A stretch of 64,000 nucleotides of DNA from the NCBI GenBank assembly GCA_947652115.1, contig OX393561.1:40786008-40850007 (forward strand), given 5' to 3'. The notes under the pieces are model-generated. The model was given only the letters and a program-made list of their open reading frames with translations, did not search any database and was not told where the DNA came from. Below are positions 37,301 through 46,540 of this stretch, piece by piece; the stretch's first letter is position 1; each line of letters opens with the position of its first letter. The DNA comes from Blastomussa wellsi. Taxonomy: Eukaryota > Cnidaria > Anthozoa > Scleractinia > Plerogyridae. The position numbers were made by a program, and so were the translations under genes.

Positions 37301-37791
37301 GACAAAATGGCGTCGTAGTTTTGTTGTAAGGCAGCAAAGCCCTTAATTGAATCAATTGATGGCGGTCCAAACAGAGTCTTATCATTTAACTACCTCATTG
37401 TCTTATGTTGGAAAAAACGCTAAACCTATTACAACTATAAAGTATTGTTGGTGAGATACCGTTGAAACAAGCCTCCCGGCCAAAACCAATTAATACCTTA
37501 CTCGTTAATGACTAAAATAATAAATTATATACTTAATTATATTTCCTTTTAATTCCATACAATCTTAAATTTCTTTTCGTTTTAATAAACTGACAACATT
37601 ACCTTGATAGGTTCCCATCTGTATAAGCGCGGTTCATCGTCATTTTGAATGCACGGTCCTTGATCTTCCTCTCGGTAACAGACGCCATTTTCACAGGATT
37701 TATCGAGCCTTTTATTCGTGTTGCCACACATAGGTTGAGTTAAAATGACAGTGAACATAACGATTACAAACATCAACTTTGTACTTTTCAT
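22345..37791 (-). CDS. P4HTM: P4HTM-like prolyl 4-hydroxylase with EF-hand, paralog A
   Basis: Eleven exons: 37791-37603, 36273-36192, 35030-34905, 34573-34500, 34359-34298, 27557-27523, 26255-26090, 25599-25542, 25347-25223, 23877-23787, 22620-22345. The total is 427 aa plus stop. Residues ~1-22 are a hydrophobic signal sequence, followed by a Cys-rich linker (SCENGVCY...GPC). EIPDFLDESEC opens the conserved domain. Residues 146-157 (DFNQDGFISRDE) form a canonical EF-hand loop. The dioxygenase core has Fe(II) ligands H277, D279 (GHYNAHYD) and H391 (YSLHGGC), with K401 (KWIANNW) as the 2-oxoglutarate lysine; spacing matches human P4HTM. By family knowledge P4H-TM is an ER, O2-dependent prolyl hydroxylase linked to HIF-alpha; the substrate here is unknown. 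An in-frame Met lies 18 codons upstream (37845), but the 37791 start gives the same exon-1 length as paralog C. Intron 5 (27558-34297) holds the tRNA-Glu array and an orphan gene. Confidence 0.94.
23432..23484 (+). repeat. Dispersed repeat, inverted relative to 45230-45285
   Basis: CTTCCTTAGCAAACTAT and GGTTTCCTACATTTTAAGGG recur in reverse complement at 45230-45285. The two copies lie in introns of P4HTM-like A and B. Confidence 0.6.
24121..24544. mobile_element. MITE-like fold-back element in intron 9 of P4HTM-like A
   Basis: Terminal inverted repeats of about 28 bp, beginning GAATAGACCTTATTCACGAT at 24121, match in reverse complement to 24517-24544 with one or two differences. The interior (~370 bp) has no coding sequence, so the element is non-autonomous. 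The superfamily is not assigned. Confidence 0.75.
25412..25520. repeat. TCA/TCG trinucleotide microsatellite
   Basis: A long run of TCATCG and TCA units lies in intron 8 of P4HTM-like A. It accounts for the poly-serine open frame read on the plus strand, which is not a gene. Confidence 0.9.
27804..28041. mobile_element. Fold-back element 1 of a three-element cluster
   Basis: Arms of ~65 bp start GCCTCCCACGCA and include CCACGGACGTCTGCTGAATC, and pair with about 90% identity across a ~100 bp centre. It is non-coding and lies just upstream of exon 6 in intron 5 of P4HTM-like A. Confidence 0.75.
28089..28372. mobile_element. Fold-back element 2 of a three-element cluster
   Basis: It has perfect 22-bp terminal inverted repeats starting ACACCCCTCTGTAACAGACC. 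The interior is rich in the recurring word ACCCAGTG. It is 284 bp long and non-coding. Confidence 0.8.
28376..29155. mobile_element. Nested fold-back element 3 (about 780 bp)
   Basis: The outer repeats AGGCTACGTCCACACTAAG and their reverse complement bound the element. Inside, the motifs GGATAAATTTGAAAACG and GTCCACACTAA recur in both orientations. The structure looks like two copies of one palindromic element in head-to-head arrangement. It ends immediately left of the tRNA-Glu array. Confidence 0.8.
29231..29302 (+). tRNA. tRNA-Glu (CTC), array copy 1
   Basis: 72 nt. The acceptor stem TCCCACG/CGTGGGA pairs fully. The anticodon arm is CGGCG-CTCTCAC-CGCCG with anticodon CTC. Box A (GGTCTAGTGGTTAGG) and box B (GGTTCGATTCC) are intact. 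The body closely matches animal tRNA-Glu. No introns. Confidence 0.97.
29564..29635 (+). tRNA. tRNA-Glu (CTC), array copy 2
   Basis: Identical to copy 1 except position 32 of the anticodon loop is T instead of C. Anticodon CTC and all stems are preserved. Confidence 0.95.
29972..30314 (-). pseudogene. Duplicated 3' half of the orphan 'MGAKLAK' gene inserted in the tRNA array
   Basis: A 343-bp block matches 32579-32921 at very high identity and equal length. It includes the last ~59 codons and stop of the small gene at 32743-33039. It lacks the N-terminal part, and the reading frame runs from array-unit sequence into the copied codons. One amino-acid change (Ser to Thr in PRKRKTLKEL) is seen. 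A shorter echo of the same border lies at about 29888-29915. Confidence 0.9.
30395..30466 (+). tRNA. tRNA-Glu (CTC), array copy 3
   Basis: 72 nt with intact acceptor stem and control boxes. The outermost anticodon-stem pair has changed from C-G to T-A on both sides, so pairing is kept. Confidence 0.92.
30724..30793 (+). pseudogene. tRNA-Glu pseudogene, array copy 4
   Basis: Two bases are deleted in the D loop (CTAGGTTAGG instead of CTAGTGGTTAGG). The anticodon stem has a G-to-C change, and the acceptor stem has a mismatch (CATGGGA). Probably not functional. Confidence 0.85.
31060..31131 (+). tRNA. tRNA-Glu (CTC), array copy 5
   Basis: 72 nt with intact acceptor, D and T arms. One anticodon-stem pair is a T-G wobble. 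Likely still foldable. The spacer after it is shortened at its start compared with the other units. Confidence 0.88.
31384..31440 (+). pseudogene. 3'-truncated tRNA-Glu, array copy 6
   Basis: The first ~57 bases match copy 1. The sequence then breaks within the T arm (CCTGGTTCCA), with no 3' acceptor strand. This marks the right end of the array. Confidence 0.9.
32743..33039 (-). CDS. Small intronless orphan protein with possible N-myristoylation start
   Basis: A single-exon open frame of 98 aa is nested in intron 5 of P4HTM-like A on the same strand. An upstream in-frame Met at 33072 would give 109 aa; the inner start (33039) is preferred because it aligns with the related copy at 33556 and gives MGA at the N-terminus. 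The N-terminal half is Lys/Gln/Ser-rich and probably disordered (KRKEERQLSRNSESGN). The C-terminal half is a compact acidic segment with ECPPGFRKFVLEVEPES and LQLWEDVFKPLY. No known domain is recognised. Gly2 suggests myristoylation, but this is inference. Its 3' half is duplicated at 29972-30314 with almost no coding change. Confidence 0.55.
   Translation of the reverse strand: MGAKLAKRKEERQLSRNSESGNQTKQAKKQIQVDRDSSVDNSQSSEGVPRKRKSLKELQKECPPGFRKFVLEVEPESIDEEIALQLWEDVFKPLYTFN
33430..33556 (-). pseudogene. N-terminal fragment of a second orphan 'MGA' paralog
   Basis: The frame starts MGACMAKSANKKEEGKLSGN and matches the N-terminus of the 32743-33039 gene for ~40 residues. It then runs into unrelated, apparently repeat-derived sequence (ACACCAATATGG). 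It lacks the ECPPGFRKF C-terminal block. It is either a truncated paralog or a first exon whose downstream exon is not recognised. Gly2 and Cys4 would suit myristoylation plus palmitoylation. Confidence 0.5.
33605..33691. mobile_element. Short near-perfect palindromic MITE
   Basis: Arms starting GATCCGGATCATGGTGCATC, ~38 bp each, pair with two or three mismatches around an 11-base centre. It overlaps the region just upstream of the second orphan fragment. Confidence 0.75.
35169..36000. mobile_element. Large degenerate fold-back element (~830 bp) in intron 2 of P4HTM-like A
   Basis: The ends carry ATTAGGGAACTT (left) and AGCTCCCTAAT (right). Internal arms such as ACAACCATCATATGC at ~35340 and GCATATGATGGTTG at ~35687 pair over some 250 bp with about 75% identity. 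No coding capacity. Confidence 0.65.
36369..36668 (+). repeat. tRNA-derived SINE, full-length
   Basis: The head has pol III A and B box-like words (TGGCCTAATGGTTAG, GGTTCGAGTCC). The body reads TTCTTGGGCAAGACACTTT and CCCAGGTGTACAAATGGGTA, and the tail CTGCGATGGACTAGCATCCC and GGCCTGATGGGCCACTAGG. Related copies or pieces lie at 9035-9277, 12396-12520, 20335-20420 and 46125-46280. Confidence 0.85.
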
Positions 37792-37845
37792 CGGGAAACG
37801 TAACTGTAATACTGCTTTGTATGTATTTTCAGGATCGCTGTTCAT

Positions 37846-38931
37846 TTCTCGCCGAGATGCTCATTTGTGTTGTACGCGCGTACAGGACGGTTATAATTAA
37901 TAATTTATTCCTTTGAAATCATTTACATGACGAGGGCTAGTGTTCTTTATTAATTTGGATTTTATAGATTCTCAGTGGAACTCGATTGACCGCATGAACA
38001 GCACAAATGCAAAGAAGTGATATTGTTATAGTTTTACGTTCGTCTGACCAGTCTTCCGACAAAAGAACCGAGAGAGATTTTTCCCCGATTTGCTCTGACT
38101 ATTGAGTGAACGCTGCTAAATTGAAATCACTTATAAGTACTTCAGTATATGCGACAGAGTTTTTGTCATACAAATTAAAGTAACCGCAATTTTTCTTTGA
38201 TTAGTACCGTATTTGTCTCCTAGTCTCACCAATCGGTTTCACGTCCGCGCGCTGTTTGTCAGTTATACGAATTTTGATTTTCATTTTCGCCCGCTTTGAT
38301 TGGTTTATTGCGCCGTCTGTAAGCTGATTGTGAGGATTTATATTCTGGCTGTAAACGAAAACTTAGATGTATAAAGCAATATATGTTGTACTTGTTCAAG
38401 TTTATTCTTGATTCAATTTGTTTCAAACTTATTATGATACATTACTATACCCAAGAACAAAGGAAAATAAAATTTGAACCAGGGAAAGAAGTGAACCAAA
38501 CATATATACACAAGTACAAACACAAAACTCACACTTTATATTGCTTGAGAAAAGAAATTAATTTCATTTTCAAACTGCCATTAATTTATTGTTTACTATT
38601 CTTTCTATCTCAAAGTCAACACACATAACTCTATAAAAATATTGAGGAAAGATAAATGTCGATCACAACCAAATGGCTCGACTTACAATCGAGATTTAGT
38701 CAACAATCGAGACAAATATAAATTTTCAAAATGTTAAAAAATGGAAAAGTACTCAGAATTGTTTTTTATTTACCGATACCCTATAAATTCAGTAAGTAGG
38801 CTACAAATGATTCCAGTCTATAGGCGAATTTCAAATTAACTATTACCAAAAACTAGTGATCATTTTAGCTACCAAAAGAAAATATTTTAGACATCGCACA
38901 AGTGCTCTAGTAACTGTTGCCAGTGAGTCTA
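37846..38931. other. Spacer between P4HTM-like A (5' side) and B (3' side)
   Basis: This should contain the promoter and 5' UTR of gene A and the 3' UTR of gene B. No further gene or clear repeat was recognised. A candidate poly(A) signal for gene B lies at 38765-38770. Confidence 0.5.
38765..38770 (-). terminator. Candidate polyadenylation signal of P4HTM-like B
   Basis: AATAAA on the minus strand lies about 160 bases beyond the stop codon at 38932-38934. Position fits; no direct proof. Confidence 0.4.
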
Positions 38932-41900
38932 TTAAATGATGCCTTCTTCCTCTTTGATTTCAAAGTTACTTCTGACATGCGCAAGAGACGCATCGGGTGC
39001 AGTTATCCAGTTGTTGGCGATCCATTTGAAACCTTTCTTCACCCCACACCCGCCGTGAAGGGTGTAATCGTCCCTCTCTCCCAGCCAGCCAGTCTGTTCG
39101 TCCACAAAGTGATTGTACCACATGATCGCCTTGCCTCGCTTTGGTGTAACTACCAGTTTGCCATCATGGCAGAATTCCATCAGGTTGAATTTATCTTCAT
39201 CCATGGTTTTTATGTACAACTATAAGAGAAAAATGATACATAAAATAGGACTAAATCCCTCTCAGATTCGTTCGATTCCTCATGCACTCATTGCATTCAG
39301 CGGTAATCTCTGCGGAGGAGAGAAGGACTACATTTTATTTTGATTGAAGTTGTTCGGCACACTGAACTTCAAAACGCACATCAGAAGCTAAGAAAGGTGA
39401 GCACCTATCTGTTCGCAATTTGTAGTTTCTATCTGGGTCTTACCACTACATTTATGGCTGTTAAATGTCAAAAATTTAATAAATTTCTGTTAGATGTTCC
39501 TTCGCACAATCTTGCAACTTATCCAATTAAGTAGATCCTTCGCTCGCTCAAATCGATAAATGGAGATTTCTTGAGGCACATTCACATTTCACTTACCTGT
39601 TGATCGAATGTTTCATTGTCAGCAACTGGAAAAGCAGTTTCTCCACCTTCTTCCACATCATTTAAATAATATAATATCGTGATATACCTAATAAAACAAC
39701 AGGAATAGCGAATGTGTATATAAATTCTTTTCCGTAAATGACTAGTCCCTTGATATCAGGAAGCCGTTAATTTAGTCTCCCTCGAACCTTAATGTTAATG
39801 AATTGAGACGGTTTCCGCTTAACATTCGAGCAATAGAGGCAAAAATAAAGTTTCTAGAAAATCCTCAGAAAACTGAATTTGAAGTTTACCATATTTTAAT
39901 CAAAAGGCACATTTTACGTTAGTTCAAAACAAAATAGCACACGGTTTAAGCATTTTTATGAGGTTTCACATTATTGCTCGAAGTTGAGTGGAATCCGTCT
40001 TAAACTGTTTCCGTCTTGACCATTCAAAAAGTTTCAAATGTGCACTTACCTGCACAGCCTGCAGGCGGGTAACTTAGTGACGTTTTGGTGGCAGCACTTG
40101 AGATGCGAATGGCTTGCTATTGGTTGAGCGTCATGATGCACATTATAATGGCCAGTCGTATCGTACTTGACAACCTGAGGGTTAATAGGGTATTAACATG
40201 ACCTTTTGAGGGATTATTGTTTATTGGCGCCCGCGTAGTGTCATTTGCGGCCCGAGCGCAAAGCGCGAGGGTCGCAAATGACACTACAAGGGTGCCAATA
40301 AACAATAATCCCGATAAAAGTCATGTTAATGTCATTATTATCCATATACAAGGTCAAATAACATCCTTATGACTCACAAATTTAATAATGTTTTCAAGAA
40401 TACAAGCAAGAACTTACTTCGCGCTGAAAATGATATAACTGTAAAAGCCGGACCGATATGTTCTGAACAGGTGCAGAACTTTGCCAGAACTTTGAACTAA
40501 GTCTCTGAAAATAATCGCCAATGAGTTAAGAACTCATAGATAATCAATATTTAACGAACTTACAATTTCCAGTTGATCATCGGTGTAAAATTCCCGCAGT
40601 ACTTCAATCAAGTGAACGACTTTTCGCTTCTTGTAAAGACGACAAGAACTTGCTTTCTTTGTTTCTTATGGATCGTGCTCTTGCTTCTAGCCTATCTTCA
40701 AGTCTAAATCCGAATGTTTTTTCTGTATTCTTCCTATTTATAACAAGTAGGCCGATTTTTCTCTCTGAAAACTATGCGTTTTGTGTGAAACTGAACTTCA
40801 AAGCTTGCTGTTCGCTCGTACGCACCTCGATGGTTTTCCCGCTTCAAACGGTCTGAACGTAATCTGATTGGTTTAAATTCATCGCGTGAACCAATCAGCT
40901 TCAGGGCCGTTGCGGCCCGCACAGCGTGTGTTTTGACGGTCAATTTGACCGAGTATGTGGATGATAATAAGGTTTAGCCCTAACCATAAAAGCTAAATCA
41001 TATTAAGCAATTCTACGTCAAGATGATATCATAAAAGAAAAACTTCACGTCACTTTACTAAGACCTTCCTTCACCGTGTCTTTCGTGTTTAACATTTGTG
41101 ATGTGCATGCATGTCAACTCCATGCCACTGGCTGAAAGTTTTTCTACATACGTTCAGCAAACTGGCCGGTAGCCTATAGGTAGATACAGGATTCATTTTC
41201 AAAAAGCCGCGCGTGGGTTGTGAGATTTTTATTTCTTGAAATCAGGAAAGCAAGGTTTATCAACGCTATTGTGCCAGTTTGAACCTTTCTTTTCTTATTC
41301 TTACATTTGCGTTCAATTTTGCCGCTTCGATGATTATCAATAATTTATGATCTCCAAGCATTCTGTCTCATGCTATGTGTAATGGAAGTCTGATCCCCCA
41401 GATGACCGCATGAATCGAAGGACCAGTTTGATCTGATATTTGGAAGGAATGGCACACCGACTGGAGATAAGTTTGGTCGATGAAAATGACCTCGAACAAA
41501 CCAGGGAAATGGTATTTTTTCCTAAACAGAAACAGACTTCTGTTACGTTCCAGAACCAAACCATGAATTTCTTTTGTGGAATCGAAAAGTTCAAGCCAAC
41601 GCCCTTATTTTCTCTTGATTAAATTAGTTACCTGAAGGGGTTCACTGCCACGGATGATGCGATCAGATAGCTTTGTAAGTTTCTGTATTCTGTGAAAACA
41701 AATCGAGCATTCATTAATTTGACATATCCAGTTAAATTGCTTGTAGCAGTTTAAAGCTAAGTCGGGGTATTCTCCAACCTAAGTTGTCAGTAGTTTAATA
41801 CGAAATAACACTCAGAAAACTATGTAACTTTAAAGGGACACTGTTACGAGCATTAGTTAAAATATTCGAGGCCCCAAAATATATTTACAGCACTGGAAAT

Positions 41901-44900
41901 CTACAAATAGTGGCCAAGTCTTGTTAAGAATTACTATGTGATTGTAATGAAACTGTAAAAGGCATGATGTCACTGTGATACCATGCATCAGGAAATTTAG
42001 AACTCAACTTAAAAAAGCTGGGCTGACGTTATTTCCAGTTCTCCCCTTATAGCTTCGGGAAAATAACTTCAAACTAATTACGGATTCCACTTCTTTCAAT
42101 GGTTCGTCTTATATTCTACTTTATGGGAGAAACTACAGCAGCAAATGCCTTGGGGGTGGGGAGAGGGTGTCGTGGGAGGGTGGTGACCAAGAAGGAAGCT
42201 GAGTATGTGCTTTTTCTTGTTAGGTAAAGTGTCGGAGTCCCCTGGGGTCCCGCAATAGTACAGAGTTGATACGCTATCTCCCCCTTGCTGCCCGGCCGCA
42301 GTAGGTCAACGATTTGCTTACATCTTAACTGCTTAAGCTTTGGCAAGTATCGGACTGATATGACACAGGCTACCGTACGCAACGTTCGTATGTTCTTTCC
42401 TTAAAAACTTGTAAGCCATGCTTCATAGATAAGTCATGAATTATCATTTCAACCAAAAGTAAATAAAAGCAGAAAAGTAAGATGTACAAAGTACTTTTTG
42501 TGGCGAACAGATTACTAACATGTGACCGGAAGTTCAAAAGCTATGTGAAACAAACAATTTATAAGCTGTTTAGAGCAAGCAAGCCTTAACCACGAGTGAG
42601 CAAGGGCGTAATCAGGTGATGTGGGGGGAGGGGGGGGGGGGTCCTGGGGTGCCCGTAACCTCCCGTTTGTGAGACTTTATTACGTAAAATGGTAAAACAC
42701 AGTGTGGAAGTCGGTATGCACATCGGCTGGTGAGTACCCTCGGTGTGACCCCTCCCCGCTTTGAAAAATCCTGGCTACCCCGATGGCGAGTGATTCGATA
42801 CTACTTTTACGTAGTATTTTGATGACATGCACCTTGCTCGTAACCCTTGCAAAACTTTATCAGCAAACTTTCCCTGGTGTAACCATGTTTGGTTGCTGTT
42901 CCGTTCTCTGTGGATTGGCGAGGTTTCTTTCAGCTTGTTCATGTAGTCGTCAATAGCAGCTGTTGGCAGTTTACGAAACTCTTGAAACGTCACTTTACCT
43001 GAAAACGCCGAGAAAGCAATGAAACTGATGTGATTAGGAAGGTCAGCGTGGCCCAGTGATGGGCGCTGAACGTCGTGGTATCAAGTCGTCCACCGTCGAT
43101 CCACCCATTCTCGTCCCCAGAGGCGCTTGACCCGCTTAGCAGGCTGGGCCTGAGCACTAGGAACAAGTGACTCCGGGGACACATGATTTAATTGGCTACA
43201 ATCTAACAAAGGAGGTCCAGTCGCATCTGCCGTTTTAAAATCCCTTTGTTGTAAAACAGTTCTTCGATTCGTCAGTTTTCATTTTGGGCGATATGTTGAA
43301 CCCGTATTCTACGTAGAAGCTACTCTTTGGTAGAGGAGAAATATTTAAGTGCGACTTGAGTTTAGAAGCCGATAGATGATATCATAGAATAAACATACCA
43401 TCATCAAATGCTTTGATCTTCAGTTTAGCTATCCTGTAAATTGATATCAGATATCAGATTATATGCTACAGCTTTTTAGAATCAAAAGCTAAAAGAGTGC
43501 TCAAAGTTGTCATTAACAAAATTTTCACTTACATTTCATCGACTTCTTGTGGACTCATGTAAAGAAATTTATACTTCTTTGAAAAGTGAATAACCTGTAA
43601 GCAAATTTTACACAATTTGATCTCAATTAATACACAATCGGACCTCTCAATAAACTTCGAATTTCTTCCGACTCGATCTTAACAAAATTCCAAAGTTCGT
43701 CCCACGTTGCATACTTGAGTCGTTAGAGCATTGCGATTTGAATCCCAAGCTCTACTTGGATGTTTGAGAGATTTGGCGGACTACTGACTGAGTTGTTAAC
43801 ACCACCTGGTCTTAGAAATACAATACATACGGTTAAAGTGCACATTTTTCAGAACCTCGTCCTTTGTGATCTCCTTGTCCTGATTTTTGTCCCAACTGAG
43901 ATAAATTCCGGCGGCTCCACTTGCATGTCCTAGTGACAAAACAAATCTTAATTTTACCATTGGTCAGATGGCAAATGCAAAATATTCCAAAGATTAGTCT
44001 CTTCTCAATCAAACTATCCGTACACTGAGAATCTGGTACACATGATGGTCATAGGGAAATGGTAACGAGATTTGGCGGAGTGCCAATATCTGGAGGATCT
44101 ACACGTCATTATCATTATCGTTTACTTCGCCTATTGTCTTAATATTGAAAAATAGATATCGATTTACGGCTAGGTGACCTATGAAAACCACCAGGCTTAT
44201 AGTTGAGGTCGTCTCGTACATCACATTATGTTATCAAAAGCTAGTGTTACGAGTGTGCGGCTTGGTCAAATTTTAACAAAAATTCTAGCAGTTTATTCTT
44301 AAAAATAGGAAAACCTAACAGAGTAGTGATTGTAGTAGGAAGAAGGTTCCAGATTTTTGGACCTTGAAAAAAATTTACGAACTTTTTGAGATTTGTTCGA
44401 CAATGATGCACTCGGTAATTATTGGCTGTTCTAGTGTCATAGCTATGGAGAAACACGTTGAACAACACGTCCACGTCCAGTTAAGTAAAAAAGCTTTCTA
44501 GAGGAACTCAGATGTAATTGCACTATATAATCATGTTGAGTTCAATTAGCTCATAACGCCCAGGCGATGAGACTATACAAGTTTACCTTTTACTTCTTTC
44601 TTGTGTTGTTCCTGGAATTCATCTGAGTGCATATAGCTGTTCTCGAGGCCCCACATTTCAGCTAGGTCGATAATGTGCTCACTTTCAACGACACTTAGAA
44701 ATTCGGGAAGTTCTGTAAAACATCGACAATCAATGGGAAAAATACACGCCGACCACAGGATTAGGGTGAGTGACCAAGCGGTAAATGGTAGTTCAAAGTA
44801 ACTCGATCTGTCATCAATGAACATGATGAATGACACAGCTTGAAGAGTTAAGTCTAAAATTTTCAAGTTTTGCAATAGACCTCTTTATCTTCGTATGTAA

Positions 44901-46540
44901 ATTGTCCACTTCAGATCATGTGATACTCTCTAGAGAATTTGTCCTTTGTTTATCTGCACATTATTCATTCATTTTCACGTGGATTTTATTTAATTTGAAA
45001 GCAATAATTCTCAAGGGTGACATTACATGGTCTGAAATGGGACAACAAACAAACGAAGCTAAAGAGGTTATTAATCCTTCTCAATCGTCCTAATTCAAAG
45101 CCATATCCTCTATTTCTCTATTGTTATCTCTGGCGCATTTCTATACATTGTTGTAGAAATTGGCAATTTGACATTACCAAAGTACCTTAGCTACGTCACG
45201 ATATTGTGTGTCATTTTTGGGACTAACCAAATTACCCTTTTAAAATGTAGGAAACCTAAAACTAAGAATTTACTAAGGAAGAAGAACAGAAAAGAAGTGC
45301 TAGTGAACTAAAAAGGAAGGAGGATGGAGAAGATTGAGACGGATTAGGCTAAATTTTTCAAAATGCACCAACTGTGGCGCAGCTTGACTGAAACAGTTAT
45401 GAAATACACACAATACTGAGATATAAATTAGGCACCCAAATGACCAAATGATCAATTCAAATGTGCCCATATATAGAGATGCATTAGTTACTATTCAAAG
45501 CACGAATGTGCTGTAATTTGTGGCAAATCGAGTCACTGGTCCAACTGTGTTACACTTACCAAATATGGGAGGTTTGGACGCCAATGTAATCATCTCGTAT
45601 TTTTTACCAGGTTCTAGCTCTAATTCTCTCATGTGACCTTTCTGCCAATAAAATGAAGCAATGATTTACAGCCCTAACATAATTTTGGAATGACAACATT
45701 GTATGTTTATTTGAAATCAGTGTTGAATTGTCACTGGTCAGGAGTGGACTGCGCTTCACTTATTAAATCGATTAATGGATTAGCAATTAAAGGAGCAGTG
45801 TCACGGCATTTGAAGTCATTTTCTCATTTATTTTCAATTGAAGGAAATCTAAAAGTAAGAGTTTTCTAATGCCGAAAAACACCAACGGCATAATAAAATG
45901 CTCAAATTATACAAGGATTGTTTCGAATGACAACGATATAGACCAATTAAAAACGACAAACGTGAAAAAAACTTGCCAGTTTTTTCAAGATGAGTTTCGG
46001 TGACGTAGCTCCTTTAACGTTGCTAAGGTGAAGCCTACGTTCGTGTTTAGAGGCCCATCATCATATCGGAAGTTATCCTAGTTTTTTATAGTAAGACTAA
46101 AAGTATTTATTGTGCTAAGAGTATTTATTATCCTCGGAATGGAATTTGAAGGTATCCATTTTTACACATGTTAACCTGAATTGAGAGAGGTACTATGAGA
46201 ATAAAGTGTCTTGTCCGGGAATACAACACAGTGACTTCGACCAAGGCTCGAATCCGGACCAACACAGCTTAGTTCGTAGATGAAATTTGCAGAGGTATCG
46301 CAATAATCATCGATTCGAATCCTGGGTTTTGTATCACAAATAAATTCTTACGTAGTTTACCTTGATTGGATCCCATCTAAACAGGCGTTGTTCGTCGTCG
46401 TTGACAACACATGGTCCTTGATCTTCCTTCCTCGAACACACACCATTTTCACACGATAAATTGATGGTGCTTCCAACATAACAGCTTCCAAATCCAAATA
46501 ACGCCAACAAAACCGAAAGAAAACCAACCTGAAGTATCAT
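38932..46540 (-). CDS. P4HTM: P4HTM-like prolyl 4-hydroxylase with EF-hand, paralog B
   Basis: Eleven exons: 46540-46361, 45641-45560, 44712-44587, 43929-43856, 43594-43533, 43433-43399, 42998-42833, 41689-41632, 40174-40050, 39687-39597, 39219-38932. They encode 428 aa plus TAA. Exons 2-10 have exactly the same lengths as in paralog A. It has an N-terminal signal sequence (residues ~1-20) and the same CENGVC...GPC linker. Fe(II) ligands are H274, D276 (GHYNVHHD) and H388, with K398 in KWIANNW. The EF-hand loop at residues 143-154 reads [12 protein letters not shown], so the usual Gly is Lys. The donor after exon 4 is the poor GTTCTG; a stronger GTATGT 26 bases downstream would break the frame. 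No KDEL-like tail. Intron 3 carries a LINE remnant; intron 9 borders a fold-back element. Confidence 0.94.
40192..40330. mobile_element. Palindromic MITE in intron 8 of P4HTM-like B
   Basis: Arms starting ATTAACATGACC and including GGATTATTGTTTATTGGCGC pair along ~60 bp each. The centre is GC-rich (GCGCAAAGCGCG). It starts 18 bases 5' (genomic right) of exon 9. Confidence 0.8.
42602..42782 (+). repeat. Dispersed G-run repeat, copy 2
   Basis: It shares GGGTCCTGGGGTGCCCGTAA, TTTGTGAGACTTT and GTGTGACCCCTCCCC with 14784-14965 (opposite strand) and 56284-56425 (same strand). Non-coding; lies in intron 7 of P4HTM-like B. Confidence 0.7.
43041..43185 (+). repeat. SINE-like head joined to a CTCGTCCCC-type element
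   Basis: A tRNA-like opening (GTCAGCGTGGCCCAGTGATG) is followed by TTCTCGTCCCCAGAGGCGC and ends with CTCCGGGGAC, an imperfect inverted partner. The same CTCGTCCCC word forms the hairpin at 14215-14285. Confidence 0.5.
44247..44474 (-). mobile_element. Non-LTR retrotransposon remnant (reverse-transcriptase C-terminus)
   Basis: The frame reads [20 protein letters not shown], then [12 protein letters not shown] and a hydrophobic tail before the stop. This is the usual end of CR1/L2-type LINE reverse transcriptases. It is 5'-truncated and sits on the minus strand in intron 3 of P4HTM-like B. Confidence 0.8.
46125..46280 (-). repeat. Antisense SINE fragment
   Basis: In reverse complement this reads a B-box-like GATTCGAGCC, then a body resembling the 36369-36668 SINE (GGGAATACAACACAGTG in plus orientation). 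Lies in intron 1 of P4HTM-like B. Confidence 0.55.
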
